From Clostridia bacterium (lineage in GTDB: Bacteria > Bacillota > Clostridia > Christensenellales > DTU072): a DNA stretch of 36,850 nt. The DNA is taken from NCBI GenBank assembly GCA_017476265.1, contig JAFVAC010000074.1:1-36850 (forward strand). Reading direction: 5' to 3'. Positions 18,801 through 24,658 of this stretch are shown here, one piece after another. The number at the start of each line of letters is the position of its first letter. Within the stretch, counting starts at the first letter, position 1. A model generated the notes under the pieces. It had not been told where the DNA came from, ran no database searches, and saw nothing but the letters and a program-made list of their open reading frames with translations. The position numbers and the translations under genes were made by a program.

Positions 18801-21176
18801 GAGGTCGGTCTCCCAAACGGTCCCGCCCTCTCCTACGGATACGTTGAGCATATATTCCGCAGTGGCGTACTCCACGGTAACGATAACGTCGGACTTGACG
18901 TTCTCCAACACGAAGGAATAACTCTTGGTCGTATCGCCGAAGACGTCACCTAAGGACGCGCCGTCCACGCGGACGTCCTTGATGTAGAAGACGGGATTCC
19001 TACTGTCGACGCGTATGGACGCGCTATCGTTGTAGTTGACGTACAAAAGAGTCTCCGCGTCGGTATACAGTCCGCCGTCATAGCCGATGACGCCGACGTA
19101 CTCGGAGGAGCCGTTGTTGACGGTGATCGTAAGTCGTATGGGCGTAAAGCGCGCATAGAGGGTGTTGTCCGAAGTCTCCTGCACGATATAAGAAGTACCG
19201 CCCACCCCTACGCCGTAGTCGTACGGAGTGCCGGTGGTGCCGTAGTACCAGAGCGCGGAGGACAGGCGGTTTCCTTCCATCGCCTCCACGACCAGTTCGT
19301 AAGAGTGATCTTCCGTGATCGTATACTCGCCGAGGACGGACACGGTCCTGGAAAGATCCTTGCCTTCGGCGTCCACCTTGTTTTTGTCGATGATAAGTTG
19401 TGCCGTGCCGGAGCCGTCGAAATCCAACTTAAGGACGTGGCTCTTCGGTGCCCAGATCGGTATGATGTAGAGTCTGTGACGGGAAATGAAGTCCTCGTTT
19501 TCGATGTGCGCCTGCTCGGCGTAGAGCTTGGTCCTGTCGTCCACGGACGTCAGAGTCAAAGCGTCCTGCCAGCCGAGGAAGACGTATTTCGACTTGGTCG
19601 GATTGGTGAGCGGCAAGCCGCCGTTGGTCCCGCTGGCAAAGGCGTCCTGATAGGTCACGACGGTAGTGTGCCACTCGACGCTCTCGTCTCTGTCGTCCAC
19701 ATAGGAGAAGATCAGAGTGTACTGGATGCGCTTCCACTTGGCGACCAAAGTCGTCGGCTGTTCAAAGGTCTCCGCGCCGGTGATGAGCGTGCGGGACTCG
19801 TCCCCCAGCTCATACCACCCCTCAAACTGCATCCCGACCGGTTCCGCCGGGACGGGAAGTCCGCTCGTGAGATCGACATCGCCCACCTTGTAGCTGTTGA
19901 GGCTGGTGTTGAAGGGCAAGCCGGTGACCTTGAGTTCTACGTTGTCGTTTTCGGGGTTTTCATAGTTGACGAAAGTGATGTCGCTGTTGCTGTAAGCGAA
20001 GATCGCACGGATCTTGACCTGCGCGACGTTTTCATCGGGCGTGAAGCTCAGTACATAGTCCTGCACGCTGCTGCCCTCTCGGGTGGAGGAGAAAGCGACT
20101 TGCTTTCCGTTGACGCCCACGGTGACGTTGGCGCTGCCGTCCTTGTCTACGCGGGTCAGATTGCCGTCTAAGTCCTCGATGAGCCAGTAAGCGAATTCAC
20201 GCGAGTTATAGGGGGTGGCGGTGATGGTCGCCCTCTGATCGTGCGCGAAATACCCTTCGACGTTGACGCTCTCGTAGTCCACGCTGCGGATGATCAGTTT
20301 GCCCATAGCCTGCCCGTACTTGTCGAGAGGCACGGTGACTTGATAGTCGGTCGCCCGCTTGACGTACTCGGGCGTGAAGTTCATGTTGCGGTCGATGGTG
20401 ACAAGGGAGTTTTCCCCGTCCACGTCCACGTAGAGATTGGGCGTCCAGCCGGTGAAGACGTAGCCGTACTTCTCCATCTTGGGGTCGTCGCCGTAGCTCG
20501 GGATCTTGGTCGGGACCTCGCCGTAGGTGACCTTCTCTTCCGAGGCGACGGTTCCGTCGTCGTAGTAGAAGCGGACGTAGTAGGACGCCTTTTCGAAGAT
20601 GGCAAGATTGAGCAATCCGTCCTTGGTGACGCGGAGGTCCTTGCGCTGAGCAAGCGGATAGCCGTCGTTCCACTTGACGAAGACGTACCCGGTTTCCGGC
20701 ACCGCGATGACGGTGGCGGCGTCCTCGCCGCTTTGGACCACTTGGTCCATCTCCCCTTGTATCTTGCCGCCGACGGAGGCGCGATAGCTGATATGGCAGG
20801 CGATATCGACGACGTTAAACTCCACCGTCTGCTCGAACCCGCCGTAGCTTAACACGACCTTTTGCGAACCGGTGGACGTGACGTCCAATCCGGTGAATGT
20901 GGTATTGCCCAAGACGATCTCGTCGACAAAACCGTCGGAATACGTCACGCGCACGGGGATCTGAGAGGCATTGCTCCCCACGCCGATGTTGTTTCCGGAG
21001 ACGGGCTCTATGCTGACGATCGTCCTCTCGGGCGTAATGGTCGCGTCCAACGCGGGTAAGACCGCAAGCAGAGTCACAGCAAGCGCCGCCGCGACCAAAA
21101 CGATCACACCGATGATGATCTTGTATGCCGACCCCGATAGGATCCTTCTTTGTCCGGATTTGTAACTGCCTCTCAT
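15891..21176 (-). CDS. N-terminal segment of the giant surface protein (signal anchor, Ig-like, InlB-B repeats)
   Basis: This 1,761-residue segment begins with a basic stretch (MRGSYKSGQRR) and one hydrophobic helix at about residues 20-42, which is a signal peptide or signal anchor; ALDA before T47 is a possible cleavage site. An Ig-like domain follows (about 48-124, ending in the YGGFEQTVEFNV strand pair). Then come many bacterial-repeat/InlB-B units, for example GYVFVKW at 163-169 and YGYVFTGW at 237-244, and VGMQFEGWY near 449. The ATG at 21176 is chosen because TTGGAGTG lies 8 nt upstream and a TTGAAA-17-TATAAT promoter lies behind it. It ends VSIVVL at an in-frame TAA; the same repeat unit continues beyond it. 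Confidence 0.85.
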   Translation of the reverse strand: MRGSYKSGQRRILSGSAYKIIIGVIVLVAAALAVTLLAVLPALDATITPERTIVSIEPVSGNNIGVGSNASQIPVRVTYSDGFVDEIVLGNTTFTGLDVTSTGSQKVVLSYGGFEQTVEFNVVDIACHISYRASVGGKIQGEMDQVVQSGEDAATVIAVPETGYVFVKWNDGYPLAQRKDLRVTKDGLLNLAIFEKASYYVRFYYDDGTVASEEKVTYGEVPTKIPSYGDDPKMEKYGYVFTGWTPNLYVDVDGENSLVTIDRNMNFTPEYVKRATDYQVTVPLDKYGQAMGKLIIRSVDYESVNVEGYFAHDQRATITATPYNSREFAYWLIEDLDGNLTRVDKDGSANVTVGVNGKQVAFSSTREGSSVQDYVLSFTPDENVAQVKIRAIFAYSNSDITFVNYENPENDNVELKVTGLPFNTSLNSYKVGDVDLTSGLPVPAEPVGMQFEGWYELGDESRTLITGAETFEQPTTLVAKWKRIQYTLIFSYVDDRDESVEWHTTVVTYQDAFASGTNGGLPLTNPTKSKYVFLGWQDALTLTSVDDRTKLYAEQAHIENEDFISRHRLYIIPIWAPKSHVLKLDFDGSGTAQLIIDKNKVDAEGKDLSRTVSVLGEYTITEDHSYELVVEAMEGNRLSSALWYYGTTGTPYDYGVGVGGTSYIVQETSDNTLYARFTPIRLTITVNNGSSEYVGVIGYDGGLYTDAETLLYVNYNDSASIRVDSRNPVFYIKDVRVDGASLGDVFGDTTKSYSFVLENVKSDVIVTVEYATAEYMLNVSVGEGGTVWETDLYDRATETPFAGEGTYAFGDEVYLRVKGDFDGSIRKVLASMRINGVLYDLFTNSHPDVTLYSYKINGVEYGVDLAFINGEYYFLYGEGTQDGTTYVFCQRIDGDEDVIFVKTQEFGDDVYTVFNTDAEAYEEVLDFLYETLGVAGKDVYDTSVVRDGRVTEVDFRVSVADHYNIIFGFRDISYSVTAESIGYGNVTVSETNPAYGGTSVLVAAPDAGYYVDGYRIGEGEYVPVSTAVKGENYRLTISDIDEDKDVVFTFLRIGYKVVFVNENLAGGNLFADGRKLNASVSFDYYYHDAASVKVTAGEGVRIASISVDGTIEDVHYNQSEYDFFLPDVKGDVTVRLRAEARLADVYEGGYSLAFATGDEIVGSARYIVADPTADNEVLLTARYGYTISTVLVRDKENGTEYALDSDPRGKEKYAFTIDGGSFTAGAQVEVVASATPKQYVLTTSAGENGAVSTGSRPSYGDLVSVDVTASDHCYIYAVYINGERISFEASNWSGLVADPNTGHYTYGLYSYVATGDMDLRAEFRVNTYKISVDGASVNGTTILSVGDSVTDYAPHGAYIYISMTADHGYHVSELYINGTRVTDLTFETDDENERTTAVYTYRGAYSAGVYSGVTGRTNVRVVYEINRYYFVYNLVNDSANFSSDAGMGTLTSGFVLTGNRYYGIEHGSNFSFDVTPTISNGYYLYSLTIDYTSSVGDNVVTRYYTDGYFDKNGGTIWFNRFVADDSGDSGVVANIAGITAVFRRNLYAFEAEQIGEADTGSVEVNFAHPNANVSGVYLFDGAQTPDKAYYYRNGVFYKRTTFADPNLVAVEGGYRYDLTDIVLGVELIRSLDVVVVSGVPYYKTDIAFVNNNGTYEYRQVLNDEVVTYNMVVEHGLRYTLTVAPTLGYERTSLLLNGSESNGFVSENRYSTNVVGAVKVVASFRILVYDVDFSVSVVDKNLTSTIDPELIANYMTVSIVVL

Positions 21177-21258
21177 AGCGCACACTCCAAAGATTAATTT
21201 ACTTTCCATGCGCATTACGCACGCGCGTAAAGCGAAAGAGTATAGTACTCCATTTGCT

Positions 21259-21287
21259 ATTATATAATATTGCGCGCGACATTTCAA
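21259..21287 (-). promoter_or_regulatory. Promoter of the giant surface-protein gene
   Basis: Minus strand TTGAAA (21282-21287), 17-nt spacer, TATAAT (21259-21264). The leader to the ATG at 21176 is about 75 nt. Confidence 0.85.
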
Positions 21288-21848
21288 GAGGAAAATCTCA
21301 TTTTTTTCACGAACCTCTTCCGAACGGTTTTTTCTGCCGAAAGAATATGCGCTCGCAAAAGCGCCTTCCCTCTCCAGTTCCCATTGACCCATCGGAAATT
21401 ATATTTTCTGTTTTAGGATTCTATTTTGATGCTTTAGGGTGCCTTTATATTGCATTTCATCACATATGATTCTCTAAAGGATAACATAAAAACCCGCATC
21501 TTTTCTATTTCGGAACGCTCTAATGTCGAAACCCGTCAAGCGTCCGTCCCAAATAATAAGTAGGTAATATTAGGTAAGAGAAAAGCGAGTATATCTTGCT
21601 ACAAATATTTTTACTTACGGAACATTGTCGATCAGCATTCAGTAGACCGTGCGCGCAGGCGCAATTAAGCGGTTCTATCAAAACTCTTTCAACAATATAA
21701 ATTAACTGTGTTTTCTTAGTGTCGATTACATATCCAGACAATCCTGAATGCATTTTATCCCTTTTTTACATTCTTTTTTGCTCAGTGTCTTACAAATATT
21801 TACTATTTGCAAATAAAAAAATTAACCAAAAATTTGTTAAGAAAGTTA
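21288..21848. other. AT-rich intergenic region at the cassette edge
   Basis: Base composition drops visibly here compared with the flanking housekeeping DNA, and the low GC continues through the accessory genes to about 24.4 kb. I see no integrase, transposase, tRNA remnant or clear direct repeat. Short open frames exist on both strands but have no convincing start signals or recognisable products. Confidence 0.5.
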
Positions 21849-21877
21849 TTGACAAATCAGGCAACATGTGTTAATCT
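21849..21877 (+). promoter_or_regulatory. Promoter of the repressor-metalloprotease cassette
   Basis: TTGACA (21849-21854), 17 nt, TAATCT (21872-21877) preceded by a TG extended -10. It is 27 nt upstream of the repressor ATG and may be bound by the repressor, though I see no clean palindrome. Confidence 0.7.
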
Positions 21878-21904
21878 ATTGATAACGCAAAGGAGGCATT
21901 GAAA

Positions 21905-22267
21905 ATGACATATACAAGATATGGTGAATTTTTGCGCATTCTTCGTGTGAAATATCACGAAGTTATGGGTGACACGGCAAAAGTACTAAATGTAAAAGTC
22001 CCTTTTGTTTCTGCGGTAGAAAGCGGAAAGAAGAATGTCCCGGAAGAATGGGTTCCGAAGCTCATTGAGCATTATAAATTAAACGCGCAAGAACAGAATG
22101 AATTAAGAGAAGCCATAGAAGAATCTAAAACACAAATGAAGATTAATCTATTCTCTGCTACCGAACCTAAACGCCGTCTCGCTATTCAATTTCAACGGTC
22201 GTTCGAAGACCTTGACGATGAAACAGCAAAAGCCATAATTAAGCTTTTGAATAAGGAGGAAGATTAG
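21905..22267 (+). CDS. Xre-family helix-turn-helix transcriptional regulator
   Basis: This 120-residue DNA-binding protein has a Cro/CI-type HTH at about residues 8-50. The turn and recognition helix include VKVPFVSAVESGKKNVP, and a helical C-terminal tail ends KLLNKEED. The ATG at 21905 has AAAGGAGG 8 nt upstream, a near-perfect site; a TTG at 21899 is too close to it. The stop codon overlaps the GTG of the next gene by one base (TAGTG), so the two are translationally coupled. Next to an ImmA-type protease, the usual arrangement is that the protease inactivates this repressor to switch on a mobile-element or stress programme. That role is inferred from the family, not shown. Confidence 0.88.
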   Translation: MTYTRYGEFLRILRVKYHEVMGDTAKVLNVKVPFVSAVESGKKNVPEEWVPKLIEHYKLNAQEQNELREAIEESKTQMKINLFSATEPKRRLAIQFQRSFEDLDDETAKAIIKLLNKEED

Positions 22268-22791
22268 TGGATTATTTGACCAAACCGGCAAGCAGAAACG
22301 ATTTGCGTTACTGCGCAAAATTCTTTCGCTCCATATGTCATTTCACAGCAGACGAGCCGATTGACCCCGTGGTGCTTTTGGATCAATTACGGGATTTGGA
22401 TGGGTTTTCCGACGTTAACTATGAAATAGTCGAGGATTCCATCCTGCCCGGCAATGTCCCCGCTCAATGCATTATGTCGGAAGAGAACTACTTGATTCAA
22501 ATAAAAGAATCTGTTTATATTGGGGCGTATGAGAAAAAAATCGGTGGGCACAGAATGCATATTATGCATGAAATAATGCATGTATTTGCTGACAAATTGG
22601 GCTTTTCGCCCATCCTGACTCGACAATTAACGGACGAAACACCTTGTTTTAGACGATTGGAATGGATTGTTAAAGTGCTTGCCGGCGAAGTGATGATGCC
22701 CTATGAAGCGACCCAAAATATGTCAGTTTCGGATATCATGAATGTATATGGCGTTTCTAAATCGGCAGCGGAAACACGCTTGAAGTATTAA
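22267..22791 (+). CDS. ImmA/IrrE-family zinc metallopeptidase
   Basis: This 174-residue protein has the family's zinc site HEIMH at residues 101-105 and a downstream E132 in the helix EWIVKVLAGEVMMP that would supply the third ligand. Relatives cleave a partner Xre repressor, as ImmA does for ImmR in ICEBs1 and IrrE for DdrO. The GTG start at 22267 overlaps the regulator's stop and has AAGGAGG about 7 nt upstream inside the regulator's 3' end. The motif is intact, so activity is plausible. The partner would be the preceding Xre protein. GC content is low and matches the neighbouring cassette genes. Confidence 0.9.
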   Translation: MDYLTKPASRNDLRYCAKFFRSICHFTADEPIDPVVLLDQLRDLDGFSDVNYEIVEDSILPGNVPAQCIMSEENYLIQIKESVYIGAYEKKIGGHRMHIMHEIMHVFADKLGFSPILTRQLTDETPCFRRLEWIVKVLAGEVMMPYEATQNMSVSDIMNVYGVSKSAAETRLKY

Positions 22792-22804
22792 TAAGGAGAA
22801 CAGA

Positions 22805-22886
22805 ATACAAAAAACCATTGAATACTACATAAAAGAAAAACCTCGACAAAATTGCGGCAACAATTAAGTCGAAGTTATTCGGTTGA
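22805..22886 (+). pseudogene. Possible decayed small ORF between immA-like and DUF4417 genes
   Basis: AAGGAG at 22795-22800 is followed by ATA instead of ATG and then QKTIEYYIKEKP. One base later, in the next frame, comes LDKIAATIKSKLFG and a TGA (22884-22886). Joined with a one-base shift and an ATG, this would read as a 28-residue peptide. It may be a broken small gene, or chance. No family is recognised. Confidence 0.25.
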
Positions 22887-22998
22887 TGCTAAACTAAGTA
22901 ACACCTACGAAAGCTATTTTAGCAAAAACCTCCTTTTATGTCAAGATATTTGCTTTTGTCTTTCAAGAAAAGGCGAAAAACATTCTAGGAGGTGTGAA

Positions 22999-23631
22999 AT
23001 GCACACTATTGAAGCGAGGTCAAAGCAGACCTTTTTACGCAATGAGTTTGATGCGCTCGGAAAATGGAATATTCCAATTGTCCGTAAAAACAAACTCGAT
23101 GTAAGTAAAGTCGATTTAATTTGTTTTTCTGATATAAAGACAAATGATATTGACGAAAACAGGGCAAAAGGCGTCCATTTCTTTATTGACGACTATCGTA
23201 TGGAGGGGGTTTATTATAACTTTGATAAATCACTTAATCGATTAAGTCAATACAAATTCTTGTTGACGCCGGACTATAGTCTCTACGCCGAAATGCCAAA
23301 GGCTATACAACTTTTTAATGTGTTTCGCAACCGTTGGTGCGGAGCATATTGGCAAAGCAACGGTTTAACCGTTATCCCAACGGTCAGTTGGAGCGATACC
23401 GCAAGTTTTGACTTTTGCTTTGATGGCATAGAGGAAGGCTCCGTTGTCGCCGTTGGGATGATTGGGTGTAAGCGCAATAAGCTAGCTTTTATGCGAGGAT
23501 ACAGCGCAATGTTGGAAAAAATCAACCCCGCCGCAATTATCTGTCTTGGAGAACCTTTCCCTGAGATGAAAGGTGATATCGTGACGATTGACTATCTGAC
23601 AACAAGGAGGGTCAATCGAAATGGGCGGTAG
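22999..23631 (+). CDS. DUF4417 domain protein
   Basis: This 210-residue protein of unknown biochemical function belongs, as I recognise it, to the DUF4417 family common in Clostridia phages and conjugative elements. Family-like blocks are FLRNEFDALGKWNIPIVRKN, GVHFFIDDYRMEGVY, LLTPDYSLYAEMP, NRWCGAYWQSNGLTVIPTVS and VAVGMIGCKRNKLAFMRGY. The start at 22999 has TAGGAGGTG just upstream; an in-frame extension back to 22852 begins with TTG, lacks a ribosome site and reads as low-complexity, non-family sequence. Its last 11 bases overlap the next gene, whose Shine-Dalgarno site lies inside this coding region. It suggests that the cassette derives from a mobile element. Confidence 0.85.
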   Translation: MHTIEARSKQTFLRNEFDALGKWNIPIVRKNKLDVSKVDLICFSDIKTNDIDENRAKGVHFFIDDYRMEGVYYNFDKSLNRLSQYKFLLTPDYSLYAEMPKAIQLFNVFRNRWCGAYWQSNGLTVIPTVSWSDTASFDFCFDGIEEGSVVAVGMIGCKRNKLAFMRGYSAMLEKINPAAIICLGEPFPEMKGDIVTIDYLTTRRVNRNGR

Positions 23632-23998
23632 AGGAACTTTTGCAAGCGGAAATAGCGTGGCGTATACTTATAAAATTGTCGGCAAAATAAACGGCGTGAA
23701 AATATTGGAAGGATTAGCAGGAAAGCACTCATTACCTGAAGAAGCACATTCGAGTAATGCATATATCAAACTTAGACCCGATGGAACATTTCACGAAATG
23801 CGTATTTACGGGAATGATCATTACTTAAAGTATGAAATCGCATATCATCCGGAACAAAGCATAACAGGTAATCGATATGAAAAAGTACTGCATATCCATG
23901 AATATGACAGGAGTTTTGGCAGAACTAGAGCTAGGACGTTGACTGATGAGGAATATAAAAAATACAAAAAATTTTTTAAAGGAGTACCTAAAAAATGA
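23621..23998 (+). CDS. MGGRG-starting small protein, phage/ICE-associated, function unknown
   Basis: The 125-residue product begins MGGRGTFASGN. That opening recurs in small proteins of Clostridia phages and conjugative elements. It has a central beta-rich part (KLRPDGTFHEMRIYGND), a conserved-looking HIHEYDRSFGRTRARTLTDEE block and a Lys-rich C-terminus. AAGGAGG at 23604-23610 lies 10 nt before the ATG and inside the DUF4417 gene. The stop overlaps the next start (ATGA). There is no signal peptide or membrane segment. The His pair and basic tail would suit a nucleic-acid-active or toxin-like protein, but nothing in the sequence proves that. Confidence 0.75.
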   Translation: MGGRGTFASGNSVAYTYKIVGKINGVKILEGLAGKHSLPEEAHSSNAYIKLRPDGTFHEMRIYGNDHYLKYEIAYHPEQSITGNRYEKVLHIHEYDRSFGRTRARTLTDEEYKKYKKFFKGVPKK

Positions 23999-24285
23999 TC
24001 AATGGAAATGTAAATGAGTTCGTTGATGGTCTTTATTATGGCGATGAAAGATGGTTCTTGTTCAGAAATAGAAAGTATTTTATTCAAGGGTGGATAGAGA
24101 ATAATAATTTTTCTTTGGCTTTAGATCAAGTAGAGCCGGATACAAAAAAAGCCGGTTATCTATGGATTTATACCAACCACAAAGATAAAAAAGACCAGGT
24201 AGTAGAATGCTTTTTGACGGCTAATCTATTTGACGGCAAAACTTTTTGGGAAATTGAAAATGAAATCATATGGGTTGACGAATAA
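23995..24285 (+). CDS. Small acidic conserved protein, possible immunity-like partner
   Basis: The 96-residue product is acidic and aromatic-rich, with blocks FVDGLYYGDERWFLF, RKYFIQGWIENN and FDGKTFWEIENEIIWVDE. I recall similar small proteins with a GLYYG...YFIQGW...DGKTF pattern scattered through Firmicutes accessory regions, often beside toxin-like genes; this is memory, not a search. The ATG overlaps the previous stop by 4 nt and has AAAGGAG 10 nt upstream. Pairing a basic protein with a small acidic one in overlapping genes is typical of toxin/immunity or binding pairs. No catalytic motif or membrane segment is seen. Confidence 0.7.
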   Translation: MINGNVNEFVDGLYYGDERWFLFRNRKYFIQGWIENNNFSLALDQVEPDTKKAGYLWIYTNHKDKKDQVVECFLTANLFDGKTFWEIENEIIWVDE

Positions 24286-24416
24286 AATAATATTTCCAAA
24301 AGTAAGCTATCATGATTATGTATCTCTTTTATCAACCCTGAAAATTTGAAACAGGAGATTCCCTATATTCGGCTCAGCCGTGTTAATAGCCCCACCCCCG
24401 ACAACGCTTTTGCCAC

Positions 24417-24450
24417 AAAAAAAATATCTCGTCTATCGGACGAGATATTT
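24417..24450. terminator. Bidirectional intrinsic terminator next to tRNA-Leu
   Basis: A perfect 12-bp stem (24422-24433 with 24439-24450, 5-nt loop) has an A-run on its left side, giving the minus strand a long U-tract 3' of the tRNA. On the plus strand it is followed by TTGG only, so it mainly serves the tRNA. Confidence 0.9.
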
Positions 24451-24451
24451 T

Positions 24452-24538
24452 TGGTGCCGGTGATCGGGGTCGAACCGATACGGTATCGCTACCACGGGAT
24501 TTTGAGTCCCGCGCGTCTGCCAATTCCACCACACCGGC
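24452..24538 (-). tRNA. tRNA-Leu (anticodon CAA)
   Basis: The minus strand reads GCCGGTG ... CACCGGC-A-CCA, a 7-bp acceptor stem with an encoded CCA end. The anticodon stem CGGGA/TCCCG closes a CTCAAAA loop, giving anticodon CAA (24502-24504) for UUG codons. The long variable arm (class II) and TTCGACC T-loop fit tRNA-Leu. Length is 87 nt including CCA. Confidence 0.96.
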
Positions 24539-24557
24539 TTGTTCGCTTCGGTTTTGT

Positions 24558-24586
24558 ATTGTAGCATATAATTTTTGTTCTTGCAA
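24558..24586 (-). promoter_or_regulatory. Promoter of tRNA-Leu
   Basis: Minus strand TTGCAA (24581-24586), 17-nt spacer, TACAAT (24558-24563), 19 nt upstream of the mature tRNA 5' end. Confidence 0.85.
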
Positions 24587-24658
24587 GTGAATTTCCGAAA
24601 AATTACTCGTTTTTTTGAAAAAAGAAGGAGAAGCGATTTTGCCTCCCCTTTTACTTTC

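Larger units (their letters stand above)
7293..21176 (-). other. Composite 4,628-codon frame of a giant surface protein, interrupted by two TAA codons
   Basis: From the ATG at 21176 (GGAG 8 nt upstream) to the TAG at 7293-7295 the length is 13,884 nt, divisible by three. All three open segments are in this one frame. The only interruptions are TAA codon 1762 (15891-15893) and TAA codon 4058 (9003-9005). One promoter at the 5' end and one terminator at the 3' end bracket the whole stretch, and neither internal segment has a convincing ribosome binding site. The domain order is continuous: membrane segment, Ig-like domain, a long run of InlB-B-type repeats, then a GLUG-type C-terminal region. 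Whether it is a decaying gene, a read-through gene or a consensus error cannot be decided here. Confidence 0.85.

Noticed and set aside
7293-21176. Genome-wide reassignment of TAA as a sense codon
   Set aside because: TAA ends the TRIC-like, asnS, aspS and AAA+ genes at expected family ends, so it is a normal stop here.
21520-21753. 77-codon minus-strand frame in the AT-rich region
   Set aside because: Weak ribosome site, no recognisable domain and odd Cys/Leu composition; not supported as a gene.
21288-24538. Integration of the cassette at tRNA-Leu with flanking att repeats
   Set aside because: The tRNA 3' end faces the cassette, but I find no second copy of its 3' sequence at the far edge and no integrase.
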